Source of the DNA: Prosapia bicincta
Lineage: Eukaryota > Arthropoda > Insecta > Hemiptera > Cercopidae
DNA length: 64,000 bases
Reading direction: 5' to 3'
Assembly (NCBI GenBank): GCA_036971475.1
Contig: JBAIZL010000002.1
Location: forward strand, 22,227,067-22,291,066
Shown here in pieces: positions 25,330 to 38,200 of this stretch. The notes beneath the pieces were generated by a model, which saw only the letters and a program-made list of their open reading frames with translations, was not told the origin of the DNA and did no database searches. Within the stretch, counting starts at the first letter, position 1. Every line of letters begins with the position of its first letter. Position numbers and translations under genes: made by a program.

Positions 25330-26510
25330 TATAAGAAACGTTTAACAATTACTAATCATAAGATTCACTAGTAACTAACTATAAATTTCACGAATAAGTA
25401 ACTGTAATGTTCACTAATATAAAACAATAACGTTCCCAATTATCTTGATCACTGTTAACTAATTTTATCTTAATAAATAAAATCTCACTAACAACTTTAT
25501 ATTGGTATTTGTGGGCTTTATTTATTTAGATAAGGTTTACTAATAACTCTCTATACAGTTCGCTAATAATTACAACAAAGTTACGTAATAATTAACAATA
25601 AGGTCCACTAATAACCAACAATAAAATTCAATACTATATAACAATAAAGTTCACTAATACATAACGATAATGTTAATTAATTACTAAATACGAAGCCCAC
25701 TAATGACAAACAATAAAGTTCACTAAAAACTAACCTTAAAGTTCACTAATAATTCCCAACAAAGTTCACTGATAACTAACAAAATATATCCTAATTAACT
25801 TACTATCAATTTTGTTAATAATTAATTACAAACGTCGCTGTTAAGTATTATGTTCATAAATAATAACTAACTATAAAGATGACTTATAACTAACTATATG
25901 GGTCGTTAATAACTAACAATAATGTTCACTACCAACTAGCTATGAAGTTCACGAATAACTAACAAAAATTTCTCTGTTAACGGCAATAAAGTTCACTAAT
26001 ACCTAACAATAAGCATCACTGATAACTAGAATTAAAGTTCACTTATAATTAACAATAAAGTTAACTAATAACAACAATAAAGTTCATTAATATCTAAAAA
26101 CAAAGTTCTTAAATAACTAACAATAAACCTCACTAAGAATTAACAATAAGGTTCACTAGTAACTAATAATAAAGTTCATTAATATCTAAAAACAAAGTTC
26201 TTAAATAACTAACAATAAACCTCACTAATAATTAACAATAAAGTTCACTAGTAACTAATAATAAAGTTCATTATTATCTAAAAACAACGTTCTTAAATAA
26301 CTAACAATAAACCTCACTAATAATTAACAATAAAGTTCACTAATAGTAACAATAAAGTTCACTAGTAACTAATAATAAAGTTCAATAATAAATTAAAAAC
26401 GAGATTATAAATAACTAACAATAAAGTTCACTAATAATTAACAATAAAGTTCTCTAATAACTAACAATTAAGTTCTTTAATAATTAACAATAAATTTCAC
26501 TAATGACTAA
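25330..26510. repeat. Degenerate 23-bp AT-rich repeat, block 1 (K1 intron)
   Basis: Dozens of imperfect copies of a 23-bp unit around AACAATAAAGTTCACTAATA. Some longer units of about 120 bp (for example those containing TCTAAAAACAAAGTTCTTAA near 26090, 26185 and 26275) are repeated as blocks. It lies wholly inside the K1 intron. Confidence 0.85.
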
Positions 26511-26519
26511 TAAAAATTT

Positions 26520-28265
26520 AAAAAAATCGACTTAAAAAAATGAGCCCGAATGTATAATGTTTACTTACTATAAAGTGAAAAATAATTTTCCAATAATTTC
26601 CATAATTTATCACGAGCTTCTTACTCAGAATATTTTGAGGTCGGCGCCAAATTTCATACTTGGACTCATATTTAACATACTGAACGTAACAAATAAAGGG
26701 ATTTTACAATATGTTGGTGCTCCTTGGGGTGTACATTAACAAATTATGATATACGGACAGACACATTTTTTCCATACACTTATTTTATAGATACAGTATA
26801 AGAAATTTATTAAATTTGTGAAACAAAAGGATTATGGAGATATGATCTCATGTATTTATAAGCATTCACAGTAATGACATTCCGTGTAAAACATTCAAAG
26901 AAGGTTGAATTGTCCGCAATCTGCAATAAAATATTTTTTACTGGAAAAAATCTGATATTGTATGAGAACAAAAATCAATTATCGTCCCGCATACTATCAT
27001 TATATTGAACACATGAAATTTTAGTTTCGTGAGAAGACTCTATGGTTCACTGTGTTTAATCATGGGAAATCAACCAATGAAAAAGTTGATTGTTCAGGAA
27101 ATGTTTGGAATAAATTTGATGTATTAGCAAAAAGGAGTCATGATTTCAAAATTTTGTGCGTAATAAGCTTATGATAAATTATGTTTTTGTTATTGGAAAA
27201 TTATTTTATACTTTTTAGTAAGTAAAAATTATATATTCGGGTCCTTCTTTTTGGAGTAGGTTCTGTTGTTTTGAAAAAAAAAAATTCTTCATTTTTAGAG
27301 TTATGATCTTCATTTTCTATTGACATTGTAATCGAATTTCGTTTCTTGCCGTTGATTTTGTTAGAAAAATTGGTAGTATTTATCCATACAAATTTCCGAT
27401 GTGTATATCCCTCTAATCATATTGCTTGATCGTTGTCAAATAATTGACTAGCCCTTAAGTAATACAATAACCATAACAGTTCGTCAGACGGTTACATTGA
27501 GTAATTTATGGTGGAAATTCCCCTGACGAATTTTCCTAAAATCCTTCATATTATTTCTTATTTTGCAAGTATTCTTTTTCATAACCGTTTAAAAACTTGA
27601 TAATAATTATTAGGAACAACATTTTGTACACACAAAATATTAATAAAAAAATAAAGTTAAAATTGATAGTAAAGTTATATTGAATATCCGTTGATATTTA
27701 GTGAATAAATGAAGCTCTCACTTGAGGATTATTGAATATCTTGATTATGGTAAATTAACTAAATCGGATTTTCAGTGTATGTATTGTGGCTTATGTCATT
27801 TGAGTTATATCAAGTTATTTATCAATACGGGTAGAACATCGAAAAAAAATTTCATGAGGAAAATTTATTCATTAGTATCCGATGATGCTCGTTTTAAGCA
27901 GGTTTATCAAACAATAAATAAAAAAAGCTATTTTTTTACACTTATTTTCTATGTTATTTTTATGTGTCGTAGAATACTAAATAAAATACCTGCTGTGATC
28001 ATTTATTTTGATTATTAATTACCTTATAATTCAATATCCTTATGAAAAAAATCACTCCGAACAGAATTTAAAAAATAATAAAATAGCGGATTATTCTCCC
28101 CAAATTAGACGGATTGGGATGTAATTATATTTGGAGCACCAGGAATGTTTTCTCTTTCATGTACCAGCAAAATCACTTCGATCGATTAAATATTAACAAC
28201 GATATCGTGGAACAAACAGAAAAGAAACATACGGATCGAATACAGAAACTCCTCCTTTTTCGAAG
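26520..28265. other. Non-repetitive segment between two minisatellite blocks (K1 intron)
   Basis: This AT-rich stretch splits the 23-bp repeat into two blocks, as an insertion would. Three plus frames (26557-26739, 27722-28018 and 28114-28296) are open but unrecognised. The one at 27722 has a CMYCGLC cysteine pair but no other domain evidence. The right end (28130-28290; CTCCTTTTTCGAAGTCGGTT) resembles 3' parts of common insect interspersed repeats. It may be a degraded mobile element. Confidence 0.35.
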
Positions 28266-28269
28266 TCGG

Positions 28270-29350
28270 TTAAAAACAAAGTTCACAAATAACTAACTAT
28301 AAAGTTTACTAGTAACCAACAATAAATTTCACTAATAATTACCAACACAGTTTTCTGATAACTAATTATATTTTTCCTTATTAACTGACTATCAATTTTC
28401 CTAATAATTAAATATAACGACGCTGTATAAGTCCACAAATAATAACTAACTATAAAGATCACTAACTGACTATATAGGTCGTTAATAACTAAAAATAATA
28501 ATAAACTTCGCTAATAAATAACAATGAATTTCCCTAACAACTAACAATAAATTTCACTGATAGCTATCAATAAAGTTCAATAATCATTAACAATAAAGTT
28601 CACTTATAGCTAACAATAAAGTTCACTTATAACTAACAATAAATTTCACTAACAATAACCAATAAAGTTCACTTATAAAAAACAATATAGTTCACTAATA
28701 GTTCACTTATAGCTAACAATAAAGTTCACTTATAACTAACAATAAATTTCACTAACAATAACCAATAAAGTTCACTTATAAAAAACAATATAGTTCACTA
28801 ATATTTAACAATAAAGTTCACTTATAACTAACAATATAGCTCACTAATAAGTAACAATAAAGTACACTTATAACTGACAATAAATTTCACCAATAGCTAA
28901 CAATAAAATTCACTAATAATTAACAATAAAGTTCACTTATAACTAACAATATAGTTCACTAATAATTAAAAATAAAGTTCACCTATAACTAACAATATAG
29001 TTCGCTAATAATTAACAATAAAGTTCATTTATAACTAACAATATAATTCGCTAATAATTAAAAATAAAGTTCACCTATAACTAACAATATAGTTCACTAA
29101 TAATTAACAATAAAGTTCACTTATAACTAACAATATAGTTCGCTAATAATTAACAATAAAGTTCATTTATAACTAACAATATAGTTCATTAATAATTAAC
29201 AAAAAAGTAGACTAACATCTAACAATAAACATCACTAATAACTAACTGTATTATACCGTATCAACCAACTTAACTAAAACGTTTAGTAATAATTAATTAT
29301 AGATAAAGATCACTAATATTTAACTAAAAGTTCACTAATAACTAACTATA
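28270..29350. repeat. Degenerate 23-bp AT-rich repeat, block 2 (K1 intron)
   Basis: Same unit family as 25330-26510. Here a duplicated two-unit form (AACTAACAATATAGTTCACT alternating with AACAATAAAGTTCACTTATA) dominates, giving a 46-bp higher period around 28900-29200. It ends about 40 bp before the K1 exon 1 donor. Confidence 0.85.
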
Positions 29351-29387
29351 AAACAATAACTGTAATTTAACACATCTTGTAACTTAC

Positions 29388-29480
29388 ACTTTCCCATTCT
29401 AATCTACACCTGATTTCTACAGCCCACGTTGTCACCAGCATAGCCAACATTAAAAAAACAAAAATCCCCTTCACATCCAT
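29388..29480 (-). CDS. Knottin-like peptide K1, exon 1 (signal peptide)
   Basis: The ATG is at 29480. Thirty-one codons run to a donor reading GTAAGT at 29387, in phase 0. The product starts MDVKGIFVFLMLAML, a basic residue followed by a hydrophobic core of about 12 residues: a typical signal peptide with cleavage likely near residues 18-20. Cysteine 25 is the first cysteine of the framework. The exon has the same codon number, phase and donor as K3 exon 1 at 55667-55759, and both share MxVKxxFV at the N terminus. Upstream sequence is also alignable (ACTATAATTGGGTCAGACGA region against ACTATGGTGGCCCAAAGCGA above K3). The partner exon lies 4.3 kb downstream at 24934-25050. Confidence 0.8.
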
Positions 29481-30013
29481 ATCTATGTAAAGGTGACTAT
29501 AATTGGGTCAGACGACAATTGTTGACATGAAACAGATAAGTTTTCAGCGTGTACAAGTACGTTTTAGTGACAACAAAGTTTCTTCTGTTAAAAAAAAAAA
29601 TATTTCGTCTTTTATTGCAAAACCACAAATATAAAGTTTGCCGATAACGCTGTGTGTTTTACGATAAGTCTACATCAGTACCTACTAATACAACAGGCCT
29701 CAAAGCTGTTTACTGACGTTATCGCATCAAGACCTTCGTCTTCTTACTTGCTAAACGGCAGTATCTGTGTCTTACCGTTCCCCAACAAAAAATCATTTGG
29801 TGTTCGTGATTAGATTGTGTAATTTACATTTGTTATACGTTATAACAAAAGTTAGCATTATTAAAAAAATTATTTCAAAGAATTAGTATTTATTATTTAC
29901 AAAAGTTTTTATAATATTTATAAAAATATAAACGGTATTCAGTTATTTTGATATGATTTGTTTTTGAAAATGTTTTTGCTACACGGTTGAAAATTTCCTT
30001 TTGTTAAACATAT

Positions 30014-30280
30014 TTATTGAAATATGCCATTTCTTATTTTTACATAATTATTCAGCATTAGGTTTGTTGAGGCTTTTATAGCATGCAATATGACTTCTTC
30101 AGCACTTTCCCTTGATGATGTCTGAGTAGAGAAATATGCGCTGCAATTAGGAAGCACTGTTGGAATTACTCCTTCCTTCAAAATTATCCTATGAAATAGA
30201 GCTTGCAGATTTTCTCTGTTTTCATTATACGTTTCTACTGTTCGTATAATATCACAGGAATTGAAATGCCTTTCACAAAC
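30014..30280 (-). CDS. THAP-domain protein, exon 2
   Basis: The acceptor TTTTTTCTAG (AG at 30282-30281) opens a phase-0 frame of 88 codons ending in TAA at 30014-30016, overlapped by an AATAAA signal (30013-30018). The exon starts VCERHF, the C-x2-H half of the THAP zinc finger with its conserved phenylalanine. The later LKEGVIPTVLP matches the conserved AVPT-type motif that closes THAP domains. The segment between is longer than usual. After the domain come about 40 polar residues with no recognised motif. THAP proteins are zinc-dependent DNA-binding factors, some derived from P-element transposases. No start codon or first half is found within 600 bp upstream. The missing C-x4-C half lies on the same strand and in the same phase at 52345-52497. 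A separate orphan fragment is the alternative. Confidence 0.7.
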   Translation of the reverse strand, partial: VCERHFNSCDIIRTVETYNENRENLQALFHRIILKEGVIPTVLPNCSAYFSTQTSSRESAEEVILHAIKASTNLMLNNYVKIRNGIFQ

Positions 30281-30848
30281 CTAGAAAAAACAATAAACTT
30301 TCGTGTATGTTAAACTTAGACCCGTCTACTCCTACGGGAAATTACGATTATTTATTAATATTATTAAATAAAAATTATTATTTATTATTATTATTAAATT
30401 ATACAAATTATTAGTTCTATCTGCTGTTCCTATAGAGCCAGACTATCTGTTCAAACTCTCTTTATAAAATCAGGTTATTTTCTCAAATTTTAGTATTCAA
30501 ACAATTTTAATTGATTAAATTTAAATTTAGTTTATTCTTATTTGGATTACTTCGTCTATTTTTACTCTGGTTTTGTCATGTTAGTTTAATATTTTGTAAT
30601 ATTTAGCGCTTTGGCCTAAATCCCTGTTCTACTCTATAACGGCCAATTTGGTCGTTGCACTACGAACAGAGACTAAAACGTTTCTATAGCGGTGCGTAGA
30701 AAATTTGTAAACATAACTGATTGTATTTTTTTCCTGGTGAATAAATGAATAAACTGAGTACTACGATAAAGGTATGCAACATATTCATAGGTAGCCTATA
30801 TTTATTCATACTAAATTCTTTTTGTGCAAAGCAAACAAAGTATGAATA

Positions 30849-30849
30849 G

Positions 30850-30903
<54 letters not shown>

Positions 30904-31102
30904 CGTGCGTGCGTGTGTATGTGTCTGAGTGTGTGCGTGCGTGCGTTCTTGTGTGCGTACGTACGTGCGTGCATGCGCGTGTGCAAGTGCGCGCGCGCGT
31001 GTGTGAGTGCGTGCGTGCGCATGCGTGTGTATGTGTGTGTGTGTATGCGTGCGCGTACGCATGTGTGTGTGCGTGTGTGTGTGTGTGGGTATGTGGGATT
31101 GA

Positions 31103-31173
<71 letters not shown>

Positions 31174-31222
31174 TGTGTGTATGCGCATGCGCGTATGCTT
31201 GTGTGTGTAGTTATAATAGCGT
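30849..31222. repeat. Complex (GT)n microsatellite
   Basis: Two long GT runs (30851-30901 and 31104-31160) are joined by a GT/GC/AT-purine-pyrimidine patchwork with GCGTGC and GCGCGCGC pieces, then GAGAGA. Open frames on both strands across it are repeat artefacts. Directly to its right begins sequence also found to the right of the GT tract at 53160-53240. Confidence 0.9.
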
Positions 31223-32285
31223 GAGTGAAGCAGATACAAATTTTATTTTAACTACTACTCTAATTACTGGCGAAGGACACTTAATACGTACGAAAACGTT
31301 TCATCTCCTTTTAATAATATACCTGAATTGCAAGTTCAACATGTTGTTAATGGTTTTAACTAAAAGTTTGAAGGTTTGTGTATTTTTAAACACACCGTTT
31401 GAAGTGTGCCTTTTGTGTAACTTCTAGCTGACTTTACATGGGTTTTAAAATTCTGCAACTGACATTCTTTCAAATCTATGATAAAATGGTAGAAGTAAAA
31501 ATGTACAACAAAGCTGTACTTCATAAGGTTTTTTTAAAAAAAGTGGATTTCCAAAGAACGACGAGTATGGGAATAAACTAGCTGTTGTATTAATTATAAT
31601 TAGGTATACAAAAATAATTGACTAATAATTTAATATTTTTATGTCCAGATGTGATTAACAATACAGGTTTGAGAGTTTAGTAATTTATTAAACTAAATAA
31701 GTGGTTTACGTTTTGTATTTTTTGTTATTTATTTGATATTTATTAGGTTTATTAGAGCGCATTCTATGTTAGTTAAAAAATGTTATTAAAAGAAAGTTTT
31801 CAGCAATTATATACAGTTACAGGCTAAGAATAAAATAGTATAATTTTCAGTAAAAATATACACTTATATGCATTACTTTATTTGGCCACTTCTGGAAGTG
31901 GCAAATTCTGAAATAAAACATCAAATAAGGAAAGGTAGAAATAAAGTTGCAACTTTTATCTTTCTAAGTTATTTATTTGTTACCTCTTGGAGAATTAAAG
32001 GAAGTTCAATATCTCCTACTTATGCATCTTCCACTAGAACAAACCAACTCCTTTCAGCACGGGATGTAAACCCAACCATACCCAATGTAGTATCTAGGTA
32101 TACTGCACTGAAAAAAAAGTTATTTTATAAATATTAGGTTAATACCACTTTGCAAGATAAATAAATTATGAGTTTAGTATGAGTTTTATTTGCGACAGTT
32201 GCCGGGTACGTTAATCAGAGAGATACTAATCCTAAAATTCAAATCAAGTTAGTGTTGAAACCAAGAAGGTCATTCATATGTTTCA
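31222..32285 (-). repeat. Segmental duplicate A of the knottin region
   Basis: This block aligns in order with three parts of the right-hand region: 31222-31500 with 53235-53615, 31505-31660 with 55868-56050, and 31800-32285 with about 56880-57598. Landmarks include TTGCAAGTTCAACATGT, ATGTCCAGATGTGATTAACA and CACTTTGCAAGA. Relative to copy B it lacks the entire K3 gene (53615-55868). Its right edge stops where the satellite begins. Confidence 0.75.
32006..32107 (-). pseudogene. Knottin-like exon 2, dead copy K2
   Basis: A strong acceptor (long T run then CAG, AG at 32109-32108) leads into a phase-0 frame opening with cysteine, then x15, then a cysteine. The second residue of the CC pair is a TGA stop (32054-32056). 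After the stop the frame still keeps the later cysteines at x4 and x4 spacing, up to a second TGA at 32006. It aligns with K3 and K4 exon 2, including the downstream polyadenylation-like AACAAATAAATAAC. No exon 1 for it is found: the position where its intron should continue is occupied by the satellite, which starts about 180 bp upstream. It is a pseudogene by the premature stop and lost exon. Confidence 0.75.
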
Positions 32286-32290
32286 AATAT

Positions 32291-35200
32291 GATTCAATAG
32301 TTGCAGCAACAGTATGCTGCACTATTTTCAAAGTTATGTATAAACTGCAGCCACAAGCCTCAATTATTTGCTTGGTAAAAAGGAAGGTGAGTTTGGTAGC
32401 AAATAGGCTCCAATTCGTTGCAGCAATTGTTTGTTGCAATATTTTCTCAGTTATGTATAAACTGTAGGCACAAGCCTCAATTATTTGCTTGGTATAAAGC
32501 AAGGTGAGTTTGGTAGCAAATAGGCTCCAATTCGTTCCAGCAATTGTTTGTTGCACTATTTTCTCAGTTATGTATAAACTGTAGGCACATGCCTCAATTA
32601 TTTACTTTGTATAATGCAAGTTGCGTCTTGTAGCAAATAGTATTCAATACGTTTCAGCAACCGTACGTTGCACTATTTTCACAGTTATGTATAAACTGTA
32701 TTCACATGCCTCAATTATTTACTTGGTATAAAGCAAGTTGCGTCTTGTAGCAAATAGTATTCAATACGTTGCAGCAGCCGTTTGTTGCCCTATTTTCATA
32801 GTTATGTATAAACTGTAGGCACATGCCTCAATTATTTACTTGGTAGTAAGCAATTTGCGTCTTGTAGCAAATAGTATTCGATACGTTGCAGCAGCCGTAC
32901 GTTGCACTATTTTCACAGTTATATATAAACTGTAGGCACATGCCTCAATTATTTACTTGGTATAAAGCAAGTTGCGTCTTGTAGCAAATAGTATTCAATA
33001 CGTTGCAGCAGCCATACGTTGCACTATTTTCACAGTTATGTATAAACTGTAGGCACATGCCTCAATTATTTACTTGGTATAAAGCAAGTTGCGTCTTGTA
33101 GCAAATATTATTCAATAGGTTGCAGCGACCGTACGTTGTACTATTTTCACAGTTATGTATAATGTGTAGGCACATGCCTCAATTATTTACTTGGTATAAA
33201 GCAAGTTGCGTTTTGTAGCAAATAGTATTCAATACGTTGCAGCAGCCGTATGTTGCACTAGTTTCACAGTTATGTATAAACTGTAGGCACATGCCTCAAT
33301 TATTCACTTGGTATAGAGCAAGTTGCGTTCTGTAGCAAATAGTATTCAATACGTTGCAGCAGCCGTATGTTGCACTATTTTCACAGTTATGTATAAAATG
33401 TAGGCACATGCCTCAATTATTTACTTGGTATAAAGCAAGTTCCGTCTAATAGCAAATAGTATTCAATACGTTGCAGCAACCGTATGTTGCACTATTTTCA
33501 CAGTTATGTATAAACTGTAGGCACATCCCTCAATTAATTACTTGGTATAAAGCAAGTTGCGTCTTGTAGCAAATAGTACTCAATAGTTGCAGCAGCCGTA
33601 TGTTGCACTATTTTCACAGTTATGTATAAACTGTAGGCACATGTCTCAATTATTTACTTGGTATAAAGCAAGTTGGGTCTTGTAGAAAATAGTATTCAAT
33701 ACGTTGCAGCAACCGTATGTTGCACTATTTTCACAGTTATGTATAAACTGTAGGCACATCCCTCAATTAATTACTTGGTATAAAGCAAGTTGCGTCTTGT
33801 AGCAAATAGTACTCAATAGTTGCAGCAGCCGTATGTTGCACTATTTTCACAGTTATGTATAAACTGTAGGCACATGTCTCAATTATTTACTTGGTATAAA
33901 GCAAGTTGCGTCTTGTAGCAAATAGTACTCAATAGTTGCAGCAACCGTATGTTGCACTATTTTCACAGTTATGTATAAACTGTAGGCACATGTCTCAATT
34001 ATTTACTTGGTATAAAGCAAGTTGCGTCTTGTAGCAAATAGTACTCAATAGTTGCAGCAACCGTATGTTGCACTATTTTCACAGTTATGTATAAACTGTA
34101 GGCACATGTCTCAATTATTTACTTGGTATAAAGCAAGTTGCGTCTTGTAGCAAATAGTACTCAATAGTTGCAGCAACCGTATGTTGCACTATTTTCACAG
34201 TTATGTATAAACTGTAGGCACATGTCTCAATTATTTACTTGGTATAAAGCAAGTTGCGTCTTGTAGCAAATAGTACTCAATAGTTGCAGCAACCGTATGT
34301 TGCACTATTTTCACAGTTATGTATAAACTGTAGGCACATGTCTCAATTATTTACTTGGTATAAAGCAAGTTGCGTCTTGTAGCAAATAGTACTCAATAGT
34401 TGCAGCAACCGTATGTTGCACTATTTTCACAGTTATGTATAAACTGTAGGCACATGTCTCAATTATTTACTTGGTATAAAGCAAGTTGCGTCTTGTAGCA
34501 AATAGTACTCAATAGTTGCAGCAACCGTATGTTGCACTATTTTCACAGTTATGTATAAACTGTAGGCACATGTCTCAATTATTTACTTGGTATAAAGCAA
34601 GTTGCGTCTTGTAGCAAATAGTATTCAATAGGTTGCAGCAACCGTATGATGCACTATTTTCACCGTCATGTATAAACTGTAGGCACATGCATCAAATATT
34701 TACTTGGAATAAAGCAAGTTGCGTCTTGTAGCAAATAGTATTCAATACGTTGCAGCAGCCGTATTCTGCACTATTTTCACAGTTTTGTATAAACTGTAGG
34801 CACATGCCTCAATTATTTACTTGGTATAAAGCAAGTTGCGTTTTGTAGCAAATAGTATTCAATACGTTGCAGCAGCCGTATGTTGCACTATTTTCACAGT
34901 TATGTATAAAATGTAGGCACATGCCTCAATTATTTACTTGTTATAAAGCAAGTTGCGTCTTGTAGAAAATAGTATTCAATACGTTGCAGCAACCGAATGT
35001 TGCACTATTTTCACAGTTATGTATAAACTGTAGGCACATGTCTCAATTATTTACTTGGTATAAAGCAAGTTGCGTCTTGTAGCAAATAGTACTCAATAGT
35101 TGCAGCAACCGTATGTTGCACTATTTTCACAGTTATGTATAAACTGTAGGCACATGTCTCAATTATTTACTTGGTATAAAGCAAGTTGCGTCTTGTAGCA

Positions 35201-38200
35201 AATAGTACTCAATACGTTGCAGCAGCCGTATGTTGCACTATTTTCACAGTTATGTATAAACTGTAGCCACATGTCTCAATTATTTACTTGGTATAAAGCA
35301 AGTTGCGTCTTGTAGCAAATAGTACTCAATAGTTGCAGCAACCGTATGTTGCACTATTTTCACAGTTATGTATAAACTGTAGGCACATGTCTCAATTATT
35401 TACTTGGTATAAAGCAAGTTGCGTCTTGTAGCAAATAGTACTCAATAGTTGCAGCAACCGTATGTTGCACTATTTTCACAGTTATGTATAAACTGTAGGC
35501 ACATGTCTCAATTATTTACTTGGTATAAAGCAAGTTGCGTCTTGTAGCAAATAGTACTCAATAGTTGCAGCAACCGTATGTTGCACTATTTTCACAGTTA
35601 TGTATAAACTGTAGGCACATGTCTCAATTATTTACTTGGTATAAAGCAAGTTGCGTCTTGTAGCAAATAGTACTCAATAGTTGCAGCAACCGTATGTTGC
35701 ACTATTTTCACAGTTATGTATAAACTGTAGGCACATGTCTCAATTATTTACTTGGTATAAAGCAAGTTGCGTCTTGTAGCAAATAGTACTCAATAGTTGC
35801 AGCAACCGTATGTTGCACTATTTTCACAGTTATGTATAAACTGTAGGCACATGCCTCAATTATTTACTTGGTATAAAGCAAGTTGCGTCTTGTAGCAAAT
35901 AGTACTCAATAGTTGCAGCAACCGTATGTTGCACTATTTTCACAGTTATGTATAAACTGTAGGCACATGTCTCAATTATTTACTTGGTATAAAGCAAGTT
36001 GCGTCTTGTAGAAAATAGTATTCAATACGTTGCAGCAACCGTATGTTGCACTATTTTCACAGTTATGTATAAACTGTAGGCACATGTCTCAATTATTTAC
36101 TTGGTATAAAGCAAGTTCCGTCTAATAGCAAATAGTATTCAATACGTTGCAGCAATCGTATGTTGCACTATTTTCACAGTTATGTATAAACTGTAGGCAC
36201 ATGTCTCAATTATTTACTTGGTATAAAGCAAGTTGCGTCTTGTAGAAAATAGTATTCAATACGTTGCAGCAACCGTATGTTGCACTATTTTCACAGTTAT
36301 GTATAAACTGTAGGCACATGTCTCAATTATTTACTTGGTATAAAGCAAGTTCCGTCTAATAGCAAATAGTATTCAATACGTTGCAGCAATCGTATGTTGC
36401 ACTATTTTCACAGTTATGTATAAACTGTAGGCACATGTCTCAATTATTTACTTGGTATAAAGCAAGTTCCGTCTAATAGCAAATAGTATTCAATACGTTG
36501 CAGCAACCGTATGTTGCACTATTTTCACAGTTATGTATAAACTGTAGGCACATGCCTCAATTATTTACTTGGTATAAAGCAAGTTGCTCCTTGTAGCAAA
36601 TAGTATTCAATACGTTGCAGCAGCCGTATGTTGCACTATTTTCACAGTTATGTATAAACTGTAGGCACATGCCTCAATTATTTACTTGGTATAAAGCAAG
36701 TTGCGTCTTGTAGAAAATAGTATTCAATACGTTGCAGCAGCCGTATGTTGCACTATTTTCACAGTTATGTATAAACTGTAGGCACATGCCAAAATTATTT
36801 ACTAGGTATAAAGCAAGTTGCGTCTTGTAGCAAATAGTATTCAATTTGTTGCAGCAACCGTACGTTGCACTATTTTCACAGGTATGTATAAACTGTAGGC
36901 ACATGCTTCAATTATTTACTTGGTATAAAGCAAGTTGCTCCTTGTAGCAAATAGTATTCAATACGTTGCAGCAACCGTACGTTGCACTATTTTCACAGTT
37001 ATGTATAAACTGTAGGCACATGCCTCAATTATTTACTTGGTATAAAGCAAGTTGCGTCTTGTAGCAAATAGTATTCAATACGTTGCAGCAGCCGTATGTT
37101 GCACTATTTTCACAGTTATGTATTAACTGTAGGCACATGCCTCAATTATTTACTTGTCATAAAGCAAGTTGCGTCTTGTAGCAAATAGTATTCAATACGT
37201 TGCAGCAGCCGTATGTTGCACTATTTTCACAGTTATGTATAAACTGTAGGCACATGCCTCAATTAATTACTTGGTATAAAGCAAGTTGCGTCTTGTAGCA
37301 AATAGTAGTCAATAGTTGCAGCAACCGTATGTTGCACTATTTTCACAGTTATGTATAAACTGTAGGCACATGTCTCAATTATTTACTTGGTATAAAGCAA
37401 GTTGCTCCTTGTAGCAAATAGTATTCAATACGTTGCAGCAGCCGTATGTTGCACTATTTTCACAGTTATGTATAAACTGTAGGCACATGCCTCAATTAAT
37501 TACTTGGTATAAAGCAAGTTGCGTCTTGTAGCAAATAGTATTCAATAGTTGCAGCAACCGTATGTTGCACTATTTTCACAGTTATGTATAAACTGTAGGC
37601 ACATGCCTCAATTAATTACTTGGTATAGAGCAAGTTGCTCCTTGTAGCAAATAGTATTCAATACGTTGCAGCAGCCGTATGTTGCACTATTTTCACAGTT
37701 ATGTATAAACTGTAGGCACATGCCTCAATTAATTACTTGGTATAAAGCAAGTTGCGTCTTGTAGCAAATAGTATTCAATAGTTGCAGCAACCGTATGTTG
37801 CACTATTTTCACAGTTATGTATAAACTGTAGGCACATGTCTCAATTATTTACTTGGTATAAAGCAAGTTCCGTCTTATAGCAAATAGTATTCAATACGTT
37901 GCAGCAACCGTATGTTGCACTATTTTCACAGTTATGTATAAACTGTAGGCACATGCCTCATTTAATTACTTGGTATAGAGCAAGTTGCTCCTTGTAGCAA
38001 ATAGTATTCAATACGTTGCAGCAGCCGTATGTTGCACTATTTTCACAGTTATGTATAAACTGTAGGCACATGCCTCAATTAATTACTTGGTATAAAGCAA
38101 GTTGCGTCTTGTAGCAAATAGATTTCAATAGTTGCAGCAACCCTATGTTGCACTATTTTCACAGTTATGTATAAACTGTAGGCACATGTCTCAATTATTT

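Noticed and set aside
30684..31427. Histidine/threonine- and cysteine/valine-rich frames over GT/CA runs (also near 53177, 55220 and 57633)
   Set aside because: Pure dinucleotide repeats are open in several frames. There is no start context, splice signal or domain.
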